Below are positions 1 to 6,029 of a stretch of DNA of 9,233 nt, piece after piece. The stretch comes from Bacteroidota bacterium (GTDB lineage: Bacteria > Bacteroidota > Bacteroidia > Chitinophagales > Chitinophagaceae): assembly GCA_947461015.1 (NCBI GenBank), contig CANHIR010000071.1:1-9233 (forward strand), written 5' to 3'. The position numbers and the translations under genes were made by a program. How positions within the stretch are numbered: position 1 is the stretch's first letter; each line of letters starts with the position of its first letter. The notes under the pieces were generated by a model. It had not been told where the DNA came from, made no database searches, and worked only from the letters and a program-made list of their open reading frames with translations.

Positions 1-279
1 CACCAAAAAGGAAACAGAACTTCTACCAACCCCATTGCTTCTATTTTTGCATGGACAAGAGGTTTGGAGTTCAGAGGTCAGTTGGATAATAACCAGGAAC
101 TAATTCGTTTCTCTAAAGCTTTGGAAGAAGTTTGTGTGGAAACTGTTGAGTCGGGTATTATGACTAAGGATTTAGCGGTTTGTGTACACGGCAACAAAGT
201 AAGCCATGGCGAACATTATGTTTATACAGAGGAGTTCTTAGATGCATTGGATACAAATTTGAAAAAGAAGCTTGCGTAA
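1..279 (+). CDS. icd: NADP-dependent isocitrate dehydrogenase, C-terminal fragment (5' end outside window)
   Basis: This is the last 92 codons of an open frame that enters from the left edge and stops with TAA. The enzyme oxidatively decarboxylates isocitrate to 2-oxoglutarate with NADP+ in the cytoplasmic TCA cycle. The fragment begins just after the expected adenine-binding region and contains the block [15 protein letters not shown] followed by LDNN, then ALEEV, VETVESG and MTKDLA. These resemble human IDH1/IDH2 segments ([38 protein letters not shown]) nearly word for word, so this is the eukaryote-like homodimeric class and not the E. coli Icd class. The TTG near position 64 is an internal leucine, not a start. 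A strong terminator follows about 30 bp after the stop, so this is the end of its transcript. Family assignment is very secure; cofactor is inferred from the subclass. Confidence 0.95.
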   Translation, partial: HQKGNRTSTNPIASIFAWTRGLEFRGQLDNNQELIRFSKALEEVCVETVESGIMTKDLAVCVHGNKVSHGEHYVYTEEFLDALDTNLKKKLA

Positions 280-306
280 TTAAACACGCAGGTATACTAC
301 AAAAAG

Positions 307-341
307 AAAAACCCGATAGTGATAAGCTATCGGGTTTTTTT
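307..341. terminator. Bidirectional Rho-independent terminator between icd and the Cys-rich peptide gene
   Basis: A perfect 9-bp inverted repeat, ACCCGATAG (311-319) and CTATCGGGT (327-335), has a 7-nt loop. On the plus strand it is followed by a T-run (335-341) and ends icd transcription. On the minus strand the complement of the A-rich left flank gives TTTTTCTTTTTG, so it can also end the transcript of the convergent small gene. Both flanking genes point towards it. Confidence 0.93.
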
Positions 342-357
342 ATTACAATGAAATGAA

Positions 358-540
358 TTATTTCTTTTTCATCTCAGCACACTTACCATCTTTCATACAC
401 TCTTTAGTGCATTTGTGTTTTGCTTTAGCTTCTTTTTTACATTCAGTACATTTTGACTTGTCTTTACATTTGCCATCACAATTTGCCATAGCAGAAATAC
501 TTAAAGCAAGACCTAAGCATAAGATTGATATTTTTTTCAT
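358..540 (-). CDS. Small secreted Cys/Lys-rich peptide, function unknown
   Basis: A 60-residue protein that I do not recognise as a named family. Residues 1-19 form a typical signal peptide (MKK, hydrophobic core ISILCLGLALSIS, AMA cleavage motif), so the product should reach the periplasm. The residue before C21 is Asn, which argues against a lipobox. The mature part of about 41 residues is dominated by Lys and Cys, with seven cysteines at 21, 25, 31, 34, 44, 48 and 54. The pattern CX3CX5C occurs twice (21-25-31 and 44-48-54), joined by CX2C (31-34), which suggests an internal duplication. Metal binding or a disulfide-rich fold is plausible but is inference. It lies 59 bp downstream of the phosphatase gene on the same strand and has its own candidate -7 element. 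A real gene is supported by the clean signal peptide and the terminator placed just after the stop. Confidence 0.8.
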   Translation of the reverse strand: MKKISILCLGLALSISAMANCDGKCKDKSKCTECKKEAKAKHKCTKECMKDGKCAEMKKK

Positions 541-559
541 AGTTGTTATATTTATAATT

Positions 560-567
560 CAAAATTA
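560..567 (-). promoter_or_regulatory. Candidate Bacteroidota -7 promoter element of the Cys-rich peptide gene
   Basis: Read on the minus strand this is TAATTTTG, a full match to the Bacteroidota sigma-ABfr -7 consensus TAnnTTTG. It lies 19 bp before the ATG, so the predicted leader would be only 10-15 nt, and no Shine-Dalgarno sequence is visible. I see no TTTG at the expected -33 spacing, so only one half of the promoter is supported. Confidence 0.45.
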
Positions 568-599
568 AGGAATAATTCTATAATTATATGTCTGTGGGA

Positions 600-2246
600 T
601 TATTTTAACACTTCAAGTATTGGCTTTCCAATACTGCCACTTGGCATTTGGATACCTAAAAGGGTAGCAATAGTAGGGGCAATATCGGTCATATAGGTGG
701 GCGTATTGATGGCACCATGCTTTATTCCATTTCCCACTAATAAAAATGGAATATGTGCGTCATAATTATACAAAACTCCATGGCTTGTTCCAGTTAAGGC
801 ACCGTCTACAACCCCCGATTTTGTCAATAACATAAGATCGCCACCACGCTGTGCATTATAGCCGCTAACTATTTTTTCTCTAACTACTTGAGGGAGTGGG
901 GCAATGGTAGCTTTTCTGTTTTCAACAACTTGTAAAACCTGAGGTTTTTTCTCAAGGTAATTGGTAACAATATTCACTAAGTATTCATTGCTAATGTGAA
1001 GACTATCCATTAATGAATGATTGAAATAAATATTGTATTCTCCTACAAAAGAAATTAATTTAGGATCCATTTTATTTGCAGTTAAACAAGCTGTTAAATC
1101 GCTTTTTATATTCCCATCATTATAATTGTCTGCTGGCAATTGATGTTTTTTCGCATAACCTGGAATATTGGCTATCGCATGGTCGGCAGTTAGGAACACC
1201 GTGTAATTGTCTTTTCCAACTTGCTTATCCAAGAAGCTAAAAAATTCGGCTAATAGTGCATCCAATTTAACATACCCGTCTAAGGTTTCCCAAGAATTAG
1301 GGCCAAAAGAATGACCTATATAATCTGGTGAAGAAAAACTCACCGCTAATAAATCGGTAATATTATCGGCACCTAATTTTTCGTTTAACAATGCTTGTTT
1401 AGCGATATCTACAACTAAGTTGTTACCGTAAGGGGTGGTTGCAATTTTCCCATAATCCTTACCAATGAAATTATTAAAATCGTAAGGAAAATGCTTTGCT
1501 TCTTTTCCATAAGGAGTAGACTCGTATTCATTTTCATCTGCATCACAGTTTTCTTCATAAATATTTTTGGCTAAACTAAGTTCCCATCCTTTTTTATAAA
1601 AGCTGTCAACATGGTGGGCATTATTATAGTTGGTTAACCAAGTTGGCAAGGTGGATGCATAATAAGTAGAACTTATAAAATTACCCGATTTGGAATCATA
1701 CCAATAGGCAGCATCAGCAGTATGTCCAGCAGGTATGATAGCCCCACGATCTTTTAGAGAAATGCCAATTACTTTACTCTTAAAATTAGTAGCTAATTTT
1801 AATTCATCTCCAATTGTGGTTGTCCAAACATTTACGGGACTCATTTGTCCCGCAGCATTATTATTAGATCCAACTGTTTGTACCGAAGCATCTTCAACAC
1901 AATACACTTGTTTTTGTTTTACATTGTCGTACCACATATTTCCAACAATTCCATGTATAGCAGGTACACTTCCAGTATATGCACATGTATGGCCACAAGC
2001 AGTAACCGTAGGAACATATGGGATCATTGTATTGTCACAAGTTGCCCCTTCGTTTACAAAATGCATAAAGCCGTTTTGTGACTTAAAAAAAGGCTTGAAT
2101 TTATTTACATAATCCCATCTCATTTGGTCCACTACAATCCCTACTACTAATTTTGGTTTAGCGTTACTGTTATTACTATTTTGAGTTTTTTGAGCTTGTA
2201 AAGTAACCGTCCACAAACAAATTGCCGCCAATGTTAAAAGTCGCAT
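600..2246 (-). CDS. pafA: Secreted PafA-type alkaline phosphatase
   Basis: A 548-residue alkaline phosphatase superfamily enzyme that hydrolyses phosphate monoesters in the periplasm, releasing inorganic phosphate. A signal peptide (residues 1-19, ending LQAQ) is followed by the core that starts at VVGIVVDQMR, with D40 as a zinc ligand. T82 in PTVTACGHT is the nucleophile. N103 (GNMWYD) and K165/R167 (SLKDR) match the Thr/Asn/Lys/Arg active site of Elizabethkingia PafA. The spacings from the nucleophile (+21, +83, +85) equal those I recall for PafA T79, N100, K162 and R164. The remaining zinc ligands are D308 and H312 (SSPDYIGH), D355 and H356 (TADH), and H489 (TSHG), again at PafA spacing. 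The K-x-R pair favours monoesterase over diesterase activity. It is transcribed divergently from the oxoamine synthase gene and precedes the Cys-rich peptide gene by 59 bp. I saw no clear terminator after it. Confidence 0.92.
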   Translation of the reverse strand: MRLLTLAAICLWTVTLQAQKTQNSNNSNAKPKLVVGIVVDQMRWDYVNKFKPFFKSQNGFMHFVNEGATCDNTMIPYVPTVTACGHTCAYTGSVPAIHGIVGNMWYDNVKQKQVYCVEDASVQTVGSNNNAAGQMSPVNVWTTTIGDELKLATNFKSKVIGISLKDRGAIIPAGHTADAAYWYDSKSGNFISSTYYASTLPTWLTNYNNAHHVDSFYKKGWELSLAKNIYEENCDADENEYESTPYGKEAKHFPYDFNNFIGKDYGKIATTPYGNNLVVDIAKQALLNEKLGADNITDLLAVSFSSPDYIGHSFGPNSWETLDGYVKLDALLAEFFSFLDKQVGKDNYTVFLTADHAIANIPGYAKKHQLPADNYNDGNIKSDLTACLTANKMDPKLISFVGEYNIYFNHSLMDSLHISNEYLVNIVTNYLEKKPQVLQVVENRKATIAPLPQVVREKIVSGYNAQRGGDLMLLTKSGVVDGALTGTSHGVLYNYDAHIPFLLVGNGIKHGAINTPTYMTDIAPTIATLLGIQMPSGSIGKPILEVLK

Positions 2247-2277
2247 AACAGATAGTTTTTATTAGGCTGCAATTTAA

Positions 2278-2290
2278 GCTAATTATTAGC
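2278..2290. repeat. 13-bp perfect inverted repeat in the divergent intergenic region
   Basis: GCTAAT-T-ATTAGC is a perfect palindrome with a single central base, located between the divergent phosphatase and oxoamine synthase genes. It lies about 30 bp from the phosphatase start and about 25 bp upstream of the -7 element of the plus-strand gene. It could be a small operator, but the AT-rich context makes a chance occurrence quite possible. Confidence 0.35.
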
Positions 2291-2312
2291 GCTATAAAAG
2301 ACAAAAATTGAT

Positions 2313-2320
2313 TAAATTTG
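2313..2320 (+). promoter_or_regulatory. Candidate Bacteroidota -7 promoter element of the oxoamine synthase gene
   Basis: TAAATTTG matches the Bacteroidota -7 consensus TAnnTTTG exactly and sits 19 bp before the ATG at 2340. The predicted leader is short and AU-rich, without a Shine-Dalgarno sequence, as is usual in this phylum. No convincing -33 TTTG is present at 19-21 bp upstream. Confidence 0.5.
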
Positions 2321-2339
2321 CATTAATAATTAATACAAT

Positions 2340-3596
2340 ATGGCAGACATTTTCGAAAGACTCATCAAGAACTACGGGCCCATTGGCCAACACCGTGAAA
2401 GAGCACATGGATATTTTGCATTCCCTAAATTAGAAGGCGAAATTAGCTCTAAAATGAAGTTTAGAGGACAGGAAATGATAGTATGGAGTCTAAATAACTA
2501 TTTAGGCCTTGCCAACCACCCAGAAGTGCGAAAAGCCGACGCGGATGCGACTACACAATATGGCTTAGCCCTACCAATGGGTGCTAGAATGATGAGTGGA
2601 AACAGTGATTTGCACGAGCAATTAGAAAAAGAATTGGCTGAATTTGTACATAAAGAGGACTCCATTTTAATGAATTATGGTTATCAAGGTATCATGAGTG
2701 CCATTGATGCTATTTGTGGAAGACATGATGTGGTGGTGTATGATGCAGAATGTCATGCATGTATAATTGACGGTTTAAGAATGTTACCAGGACATCGTTT
2801 TGTATTTAAGCACAATGACGTGGAAGATTGCGAAAAGCAATTACATCGTGCGCAAGCCTTGGTGGATAAGCAACAATCTGGAGGCGTTTTGGTAATTACA
2901 GAAGGTGTATTTGGTATGGCAGGTGACCAAGGTAAATTAAAAGAAATTGCAGCTTTAAAATCAAAAGTGCCATTTAGATTATTGGTTGACGATGCACATG
3001 GTTTTGGAACCTTAGGCAAAACGGGTGCTGGGGCTGGAGAGGAACAAGGATGTCAGGATCAAATTGATTTATATTTTTCAACTTTTGCAAAAAGCATGGC
3101 TTCTATTGGTGCGTTTATGGCAGGCCCAAGAACCATTATTGATTATATCCGTTACAATATTCGTTCACAAATTTTTGCGAAAAGTTTGCCTATGCCTTTT
3201 GTTGTGGGTAATTTAAAACGTTTGGAATTATTACGTACGCAACCTATTTTAAAGGACACTTTGTGGAAGAATGCATTGGCATTGCAAAATGGTTTGAAAG
3301 AGCGAGGCTTTGATATTGGTAAAACCGACTCTGTTGTTACGCCTGTATATATGAAAGGGGGTGTTGAAGAAGCTACCGCAATGGTTATGGATATAAGAGA
3401 AAACTATAAAATATTTTGTTCAATTGTAGTATATCCTGTTATTCCAAAAGGACATATTATTTATAGACTCATTCCAACGGCAGTGCATACTCAGGAAGAA
3501 ATTGATTTAACCTTACAAGCATTTAGCGAAACCAAGGCTAAATTAGATGCAGGGGCTTATAAGGTTGCTGAAATTCCAGATATGGCCAACAAATAA
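2340..3596 (+). CDS. PLP-dependent alpha-oxoamine synthase family protein (serine palmitoyltransferase / cysteate acyltransferase / Kbl-like)
   Basis: A 418-residue fold-type I PLP enzyme. Family members join an acyl thioester to an amino acid with loss of CO2 (serine palmitoyltransferase, cysteate acyltransferase, 2-amino-3-ketobutyrate CoA ligase, BioF). Visible landmarks are SLNNYLGL (50-57), GARMMSGN (81-88), H139 in CHACIIDG as the likely PLP-stacking His, D217/H220 in DDAHGFG, and K251 in STFAKSMAS as the Schiff-base lysine. The 31-residue gap from H220 to K251 equals that in Sphingobacterium SPT. The N-terminus (FERLIKNYGP, GYFAFPKLEGEI) belongs to a form common in Bacteroidota that differs from the SPT of S. 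multivorum and from the B. thetaiotaomicron one as I recall them, so the substrate cannot be fixed. Bacteroidota make sphingolipids and sulfonolipids, which makes lipid-base synthesis attractive, but this is inference. The ATG follows a -7 element by 19 bp. The gene is monocistronic and convergent with the yihY-like gene, the stops being 7 bp apart. Confidence 0.88.
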   Translation: MADIFERLIKNYGPIGQHRERAHGYFAFPKLEGEISSKMKFRGQEMIVWSLNNYLGLANHPEVRKADADATTQYGLALPMGARMMSGNSDLHEQLEKELAEFVHKEDSILMNYGYQGIMSAIDAICGRHDVVVYDAECHACIIDGLRMLPGHRFVFKHNDVEDCEKQLHRAQALVDKQQSGGVLVITEGVFGMAGDQGKLKEIAALKSKVPFRLLVDDAHGFGTLGKTGAGAGEEQGCQDQIDLYFSTFAKSMASIGAFMAGPRTIIDYIRYNIRSQIFAKSLPMPFVVGNLKRLELLRTQPILKDTLWKNALALQNGLKERGFDIGKTDSVVTPVYMKGGVEEATAMVMDIRENYKIFCSIVVYPVIPKGHIIYRLIPTAVHTQEEIDLTLQAFSETKAKLDAGAYKVAEIPDMANK

Positions 3597-3603
3597 AGAG
3601 TAG

Positions 3604-4596
3604 CTAAGTATTTTCAATCACTTTAGGCGCTTCATTTTTTATTTGATCAATGTTTACATTTAATTCAAATCCAATTAATAGGATGAGGGCATTTATGTAT
3701 ATTAATGTCATTACAATTAAAACGGTACCAATGGATCCGTATATTTTATTATAACTACTAAAGTGGTTTACCCAATAAGAGAAACCCAATGTAGTAATTA
3801 ACATTAAGCTTGTTGAAAATAATGAACCTGGAGACACAAGTGGCCATTTGTCTTTTACATAAGGTGCATATCTATAAATAAAGGCGTTTCCATAAAATAA
3901 TAATAGTATAATAATTAGCCATCTTAAAGAGTTCCAATAGGGTAAAAAGCCACTTTGTTTTATATCAAAAAACGTTTTCAATAAGGAAGCCAGTTGGTCT
4001 TGTCCAATTAAAACAATAATGGTAGCGAAAAGCAATAGGATTAAAATAATGGTTAGTCGAATTGCACGAATACGTTTATGTAAAAAAAATGATTTGTTGC
4101 GCATTAATGATTTGTCAAAACTCCGAATGATGCCCGTCATGGCATTAGAGGCGTAAAACAACAATAATAAAAATCCGAAGGAAAAAACACCAACGTGTTG
4201 GCTTAATAAGTCGTTTATAATATCAACAATGAATTTGTAGGTGCTGGAGTCGGGTGAAATATCCTTGAAAATGGAAAGGATTTGTTTTTTTACATTAAAA
4301 GATGCTGGAAAATAAGGGATCAAAGAAAAAAGAAACAAAAAGCTGGCAGGAAGTGCCATTAATAAATTAAATGAAATTGCAGATGCTCTTTCATAAAGAC
4401 TTATTGAATTTAATTGGGTAACTAAAAACTTAATTAATTGGTAAACATTTAAATTTTCAAATCCAGGAATAAATACTTTTTTCAATTTCTGTTTTATATA
4501 ATTGAAAAAAGGGGCCAGCGTACTGCTTATAGTAAGGAATAGTGCCTTGAGAACCGCTTCAACAAGGCTAATTTTTTTTCTTTTTCTGGTACTCAT
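3604..4596 (-). CDS. yihY: YihY/BrkB-family inner-membrane protein
   Basis: A 330-residue polytopic membrane protein of the YihY/virulence factor BrkB family (once misnamed RNase BN). A basic, cytoplasmic-looking N-terminus (MSTRKRKK) and an amphipathic stretch precede about six hydrophobic segments near residues 77-97, 136-157, 180-200, 225-245, 257-278 and 288-312. Family signatures are SLYERASAISFNLLMALPA around 66-84, the RSFDKSL region near 158-164, and the ending YGSIGTVLIVM...LLIGFELN (286-313). The molecular function of the family is not established; a transport or envelope role is often assumed. The start overlaps the end of mltG by 29 bp in another frame, implying co-transcription and possibly coupled translation. 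Stop is TAG. Family assignment is secure, function is not. Confidence 0.9.
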   Translation of the reverse strand: MSTRKRKKISLVEAVLKALFLTISSTLAPFFNYIKQKLKKVFIPGFENLNVYQLIKFLVTQLNSISLYERASAISFNLLMALPASFLFLFSLIPYFPASFNVKKQILSIFKDISPDSSTYKFIVDIINDLLSQHVGVFSFGFLLLLFYASNAMTGIIRSFDKSLMRNKSFFLHKRIRAIRLTIILILLLFATIIVLIGQDQLASLLKTFFDIKQSGFLPYWNSLRWLIIILLLFYGNAFIYRYAPYVKDKWPLVSPGSLFSTSLMLITTLGFSYWVNHFSSYNKIYGSIGTVLIVMTLIYINALILLIGFELNVNIDQIKNEAPKVIENT

Positions 4597-5581
4597 CTAG
4601 TTTTTGCTGGTATTCTTTTGCAAATTTATTATGTTCTTCAAAAGTGGCACTAAAATGATGGTATCCACTAAAGTCGGCTTTTGCAACAAAGTAAAGGTAA
4701 CTAGTTGTTGGCGCATTTAATACAAGATCAATTGTTTTTGGACTAGGTGTACAAATGGGGCCTGGGGGCAATCCTTTGCGTTGATAGGTATTGTAAGGGG
4801 AGGGGTTGATTAAATATTTCTCGTAAATACGGGTAAGGGTAAAGTCCTGCATTGCATACTTAATAGTTGGACATGCCTGTAATGCCATTCCTTTTTTTAG
4901 TCTATTTTGGTATACACTAGCAATGATTGTTTTGTCACTATCATAATTGCATTCTTCTTCCACAATGGAGGCAAGGGTATACACTTCATTGGGGGTGAGG
5001 CCTAGTTTTTTTGCTTTGTTCATTCTATCGTTTAATTTCCAAAATTGATCTTTTTGGGTTTTCATTTTCTGCATCAAATTTGGCAGCGATGTAGACCAAT
5101 ACATGTTATAGGTATTGGGTATGATTAAGGTGAATAGGGTGGTTGTGTCTACACCATAGGGAGCAAGTGAAGCATTGCTATTGAAAAATTGATATGCACT
5201 AGCACTGTCTATTGGCAACGTATTTTGAATAAGCTTTGATAATTCTCCTCTTGTCCTAACTTTATTAATAACCAGATTAACCGTCGCTTGTTGATTGTTG
5301 CGCAACATTCTAATAATGCCTAGCAAACTTGTGTTCTTTTTTACGATGAATTTACCAGGCTTGATTTTTGCTTCTACATTCAACATTTTTGCTAACAGAA
5401 GAAAGCTAGGCTTGTCTAATATTATTTTTTTAGCCAATAGGGTGTCTGCCAAATCGGACAATCCCTTTTTCTTATATTCAAAGGATGCTGTTTCTTTGCT
5501 AAAATGAGTAGTGCTTATGAAAACATTAAATATTTCATAAGTACATAAACAAACAAATAGAATGAGGGCTGCCTTTTTCAT
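4568..5581 (-). CDS. mltG: Endolytic murein transglycosylase MltG
   Basis: A 337-residue YceG/MltG protein, close to the E. coli length. It cleaves nascent glycan strands in the periplasm and is thought to set glycan chain length. Residues 4-24 form a single N-terminal membrane anchor. A LysM-like N-terminal subdomain (about 35-95; KPGKF at 74-78) is followed by the catalytic YceG domain. Signatures are IIPNTYNMYW (153-162), LASIVEEE (203-210) with catalytic E208, ASVYQNRLKKGMALQ (221-235), PSPYNTYQRKGLPPGPI (260-276) and GYHHFSATFEEHNK (306-319). The usual LQxDPT motif reads LQACPT here, with Cys237 in place of the conserved Asp. The C-terminus is a Lys-rich tail encoded by an A-run that overlaps the yihY-like start. 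It begins 106 bp after the secG stop, beyond a terminator, so it probably has its own promoter or depends on read-through. A TATTTTG next to the ATG is only a partial -7 match. Confidence 0.94.
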   Translation of the reverse strand: MKKAALILFVCLCTYEIFNVFISTTHFSKETASFEYKKKGLSDLADTLLAKKIILDKPSFLLLAKMLNVEAKIKPGKFIVKKNTSLLGIIRMLRNNQQATVNLVINKVRTRGELSKLIQNTLPIDSASAYQFFNSNASLAPYGVDTTTLFTLIIPNTYNMYWSTSLPNLMQKMKTQKDQFWKLNDRMNKAKKLGLTPNEVYTLASIVEEECNYDSDKTIIASVYQNRLKKGMALQACPTIKYAMQDFTLTRIYEKYLINPSPYNTYQRKGLPPGPICTPSPKTIDLVLNAPTTSYLYFVAKADFSGYHHFSATFEEHNKFAKEYQQKLDEYQKKKKN

Positions 5582-5591
5582 ATTTCAAAAT

Positions 5592-5624
5592 ACAATAAAA
5601 ATCCCCATCTTTTTTTGATGGGGA
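5592..5624 (-). terminator. Rho-independent terminator after secG
   Basis: An 8-bp perfect stem, TCCCCATC (5602-5609) and GATGGGGA (5617-5624), carries a 7-base loop. On the minus strand the hairpin is followed directly by TTTTTATTGT. It lies 63 bp after the secG stop and 20 bp before the mltG start, so it marks the end of the miaB-to-secG unit. On the plus strand no T-run follows, so it works in one direction only. Confidence 0.88.
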
Positions 5625-5687
5625 CAAATATTATTAACTGTTAAAATCTAAGAAGCTTATTTTTTAAACCCAATAGATTTGAATTGG

Positions 5688-6026
5688 TTAAGGTTTTGTA
5701 GCTGGAGCTGTATTTGCTGGAGCAGCTTTTTGAGGAGCAGCTGGAGCAGTAGCTGGAGCAGCAGTTGCTTTTGTGTTTAATTTATTAATGATAGATCCAG
5801 AATTAGTTAAAAACAAGGTGGAGCAAATTGCCAATACTGCAATAACACCTGCAAAAACCCAAGTTGCTTTTTCTAGTACATCTGTTGTTTGCTTAACGCC
5901 CATAAAGTTGTTAGACAAACCACCTACATTGGCATTTAAACCACCCCCTTTAGGATTTTGAATTAATACGATAAAACCCAATCCTAAACATGCCGTAATC
6001 ATCAAGATTATAAATAAAGTAGCCAT
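5688..6026 (-). CDS. secG: Preprotein translocase subunit SecG
   Basis: A 112-residue SecG, the small auxiliary subunit of the SecYEG channel that assists SecA-driven export. It has two membrane segments (about residues 3-22 and 54-74) joined by a Gly-rich loop, with QNPKGGGLNANVGG at 23-36 matching the Bacteroidota form of the SecG loop and FMGVKQTTDVLEKATW (41-56) leading into the second helix. Residues 87-112 are an Ala/Pro/Thr/Lys low-complexity tail with four APA units, outside the conserved core. The ATG follows the stop of the upstream TPR gene by 3 bp, indicating an operon. A terminator lies downstream. The identification is secure; no function is evident for the tail. Confidence 0.95.
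   Translation of the reverse strand: MATLFIILMITACLGLGFIVLIQNPKGGGLNANVGGLSNNFMGVKQTTDVLEKATWVFAGVIAVLAICSTLFLTNSGSIINKLNTKATAAPATAPAAPQKAAPANTAPATKP
5701..5759 (-). repeat. Imperfect direct repeats in the secG 3' end encoding the Ala/Pro tail
   Basis: The octamer GCTGGAGC (plus strand) occurs at 5701, 5716, 5740 and 5752. The intervals of 15, 24 and 12 bp are all multiples of three, so on the coding strand each copy encodes Ala-Pro-Ala in frame. This pattern is consistent with tail growth by in-frame slippage or duplication, which would leave the SecG core untouched. Confidence 0.7.
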
Positions 6027-6029
6027 ATC

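Noticed and set aside
353..568. Plus-strand open frame of 71 codons opposite the Cys-rich peptide gene
   Set aside because: It is the antisense shadow of a gene with a clear signal peptide and Cys pattern, and its translation has no recognisable features.
709..726. Partial sigma-54-like promoter (TGGCAC-N5-TTTA) on the plus strand
   Set aside because: It lies inside the phosphatase coding region in antisense and lacks the essential GC of the -12 element.
1735..2112. Plus-strand open frame of 125 codons inside the phosphatase gene
   Set aside because: It lies fully antisense to conserved active-site regions of the phosphatase and shows no family-like motif.
2753..3019. Minus-strand open frame of 88 codons inside the oxoamine synthase gene
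   Set aside because: It is antisense to the PLP-binding core and its translation is not protein-family like.
5634..5644. Short palindrome TTAAC-T-GTTAA between secG and mltG
   Set aside because: Eleven bases in AT-rich DNA are expected by chance, and it lies inside the 3' untranslated part of the secG transcript.
5644..5680. Inverted repeat AAATCTA / TAGATTT with a 23-nt spacer after the secG stop
   Set aside because: The arms are only 7 bp and AT-rich with a long loop; the terminator at 5602-5624 explains the end of the transcript better.
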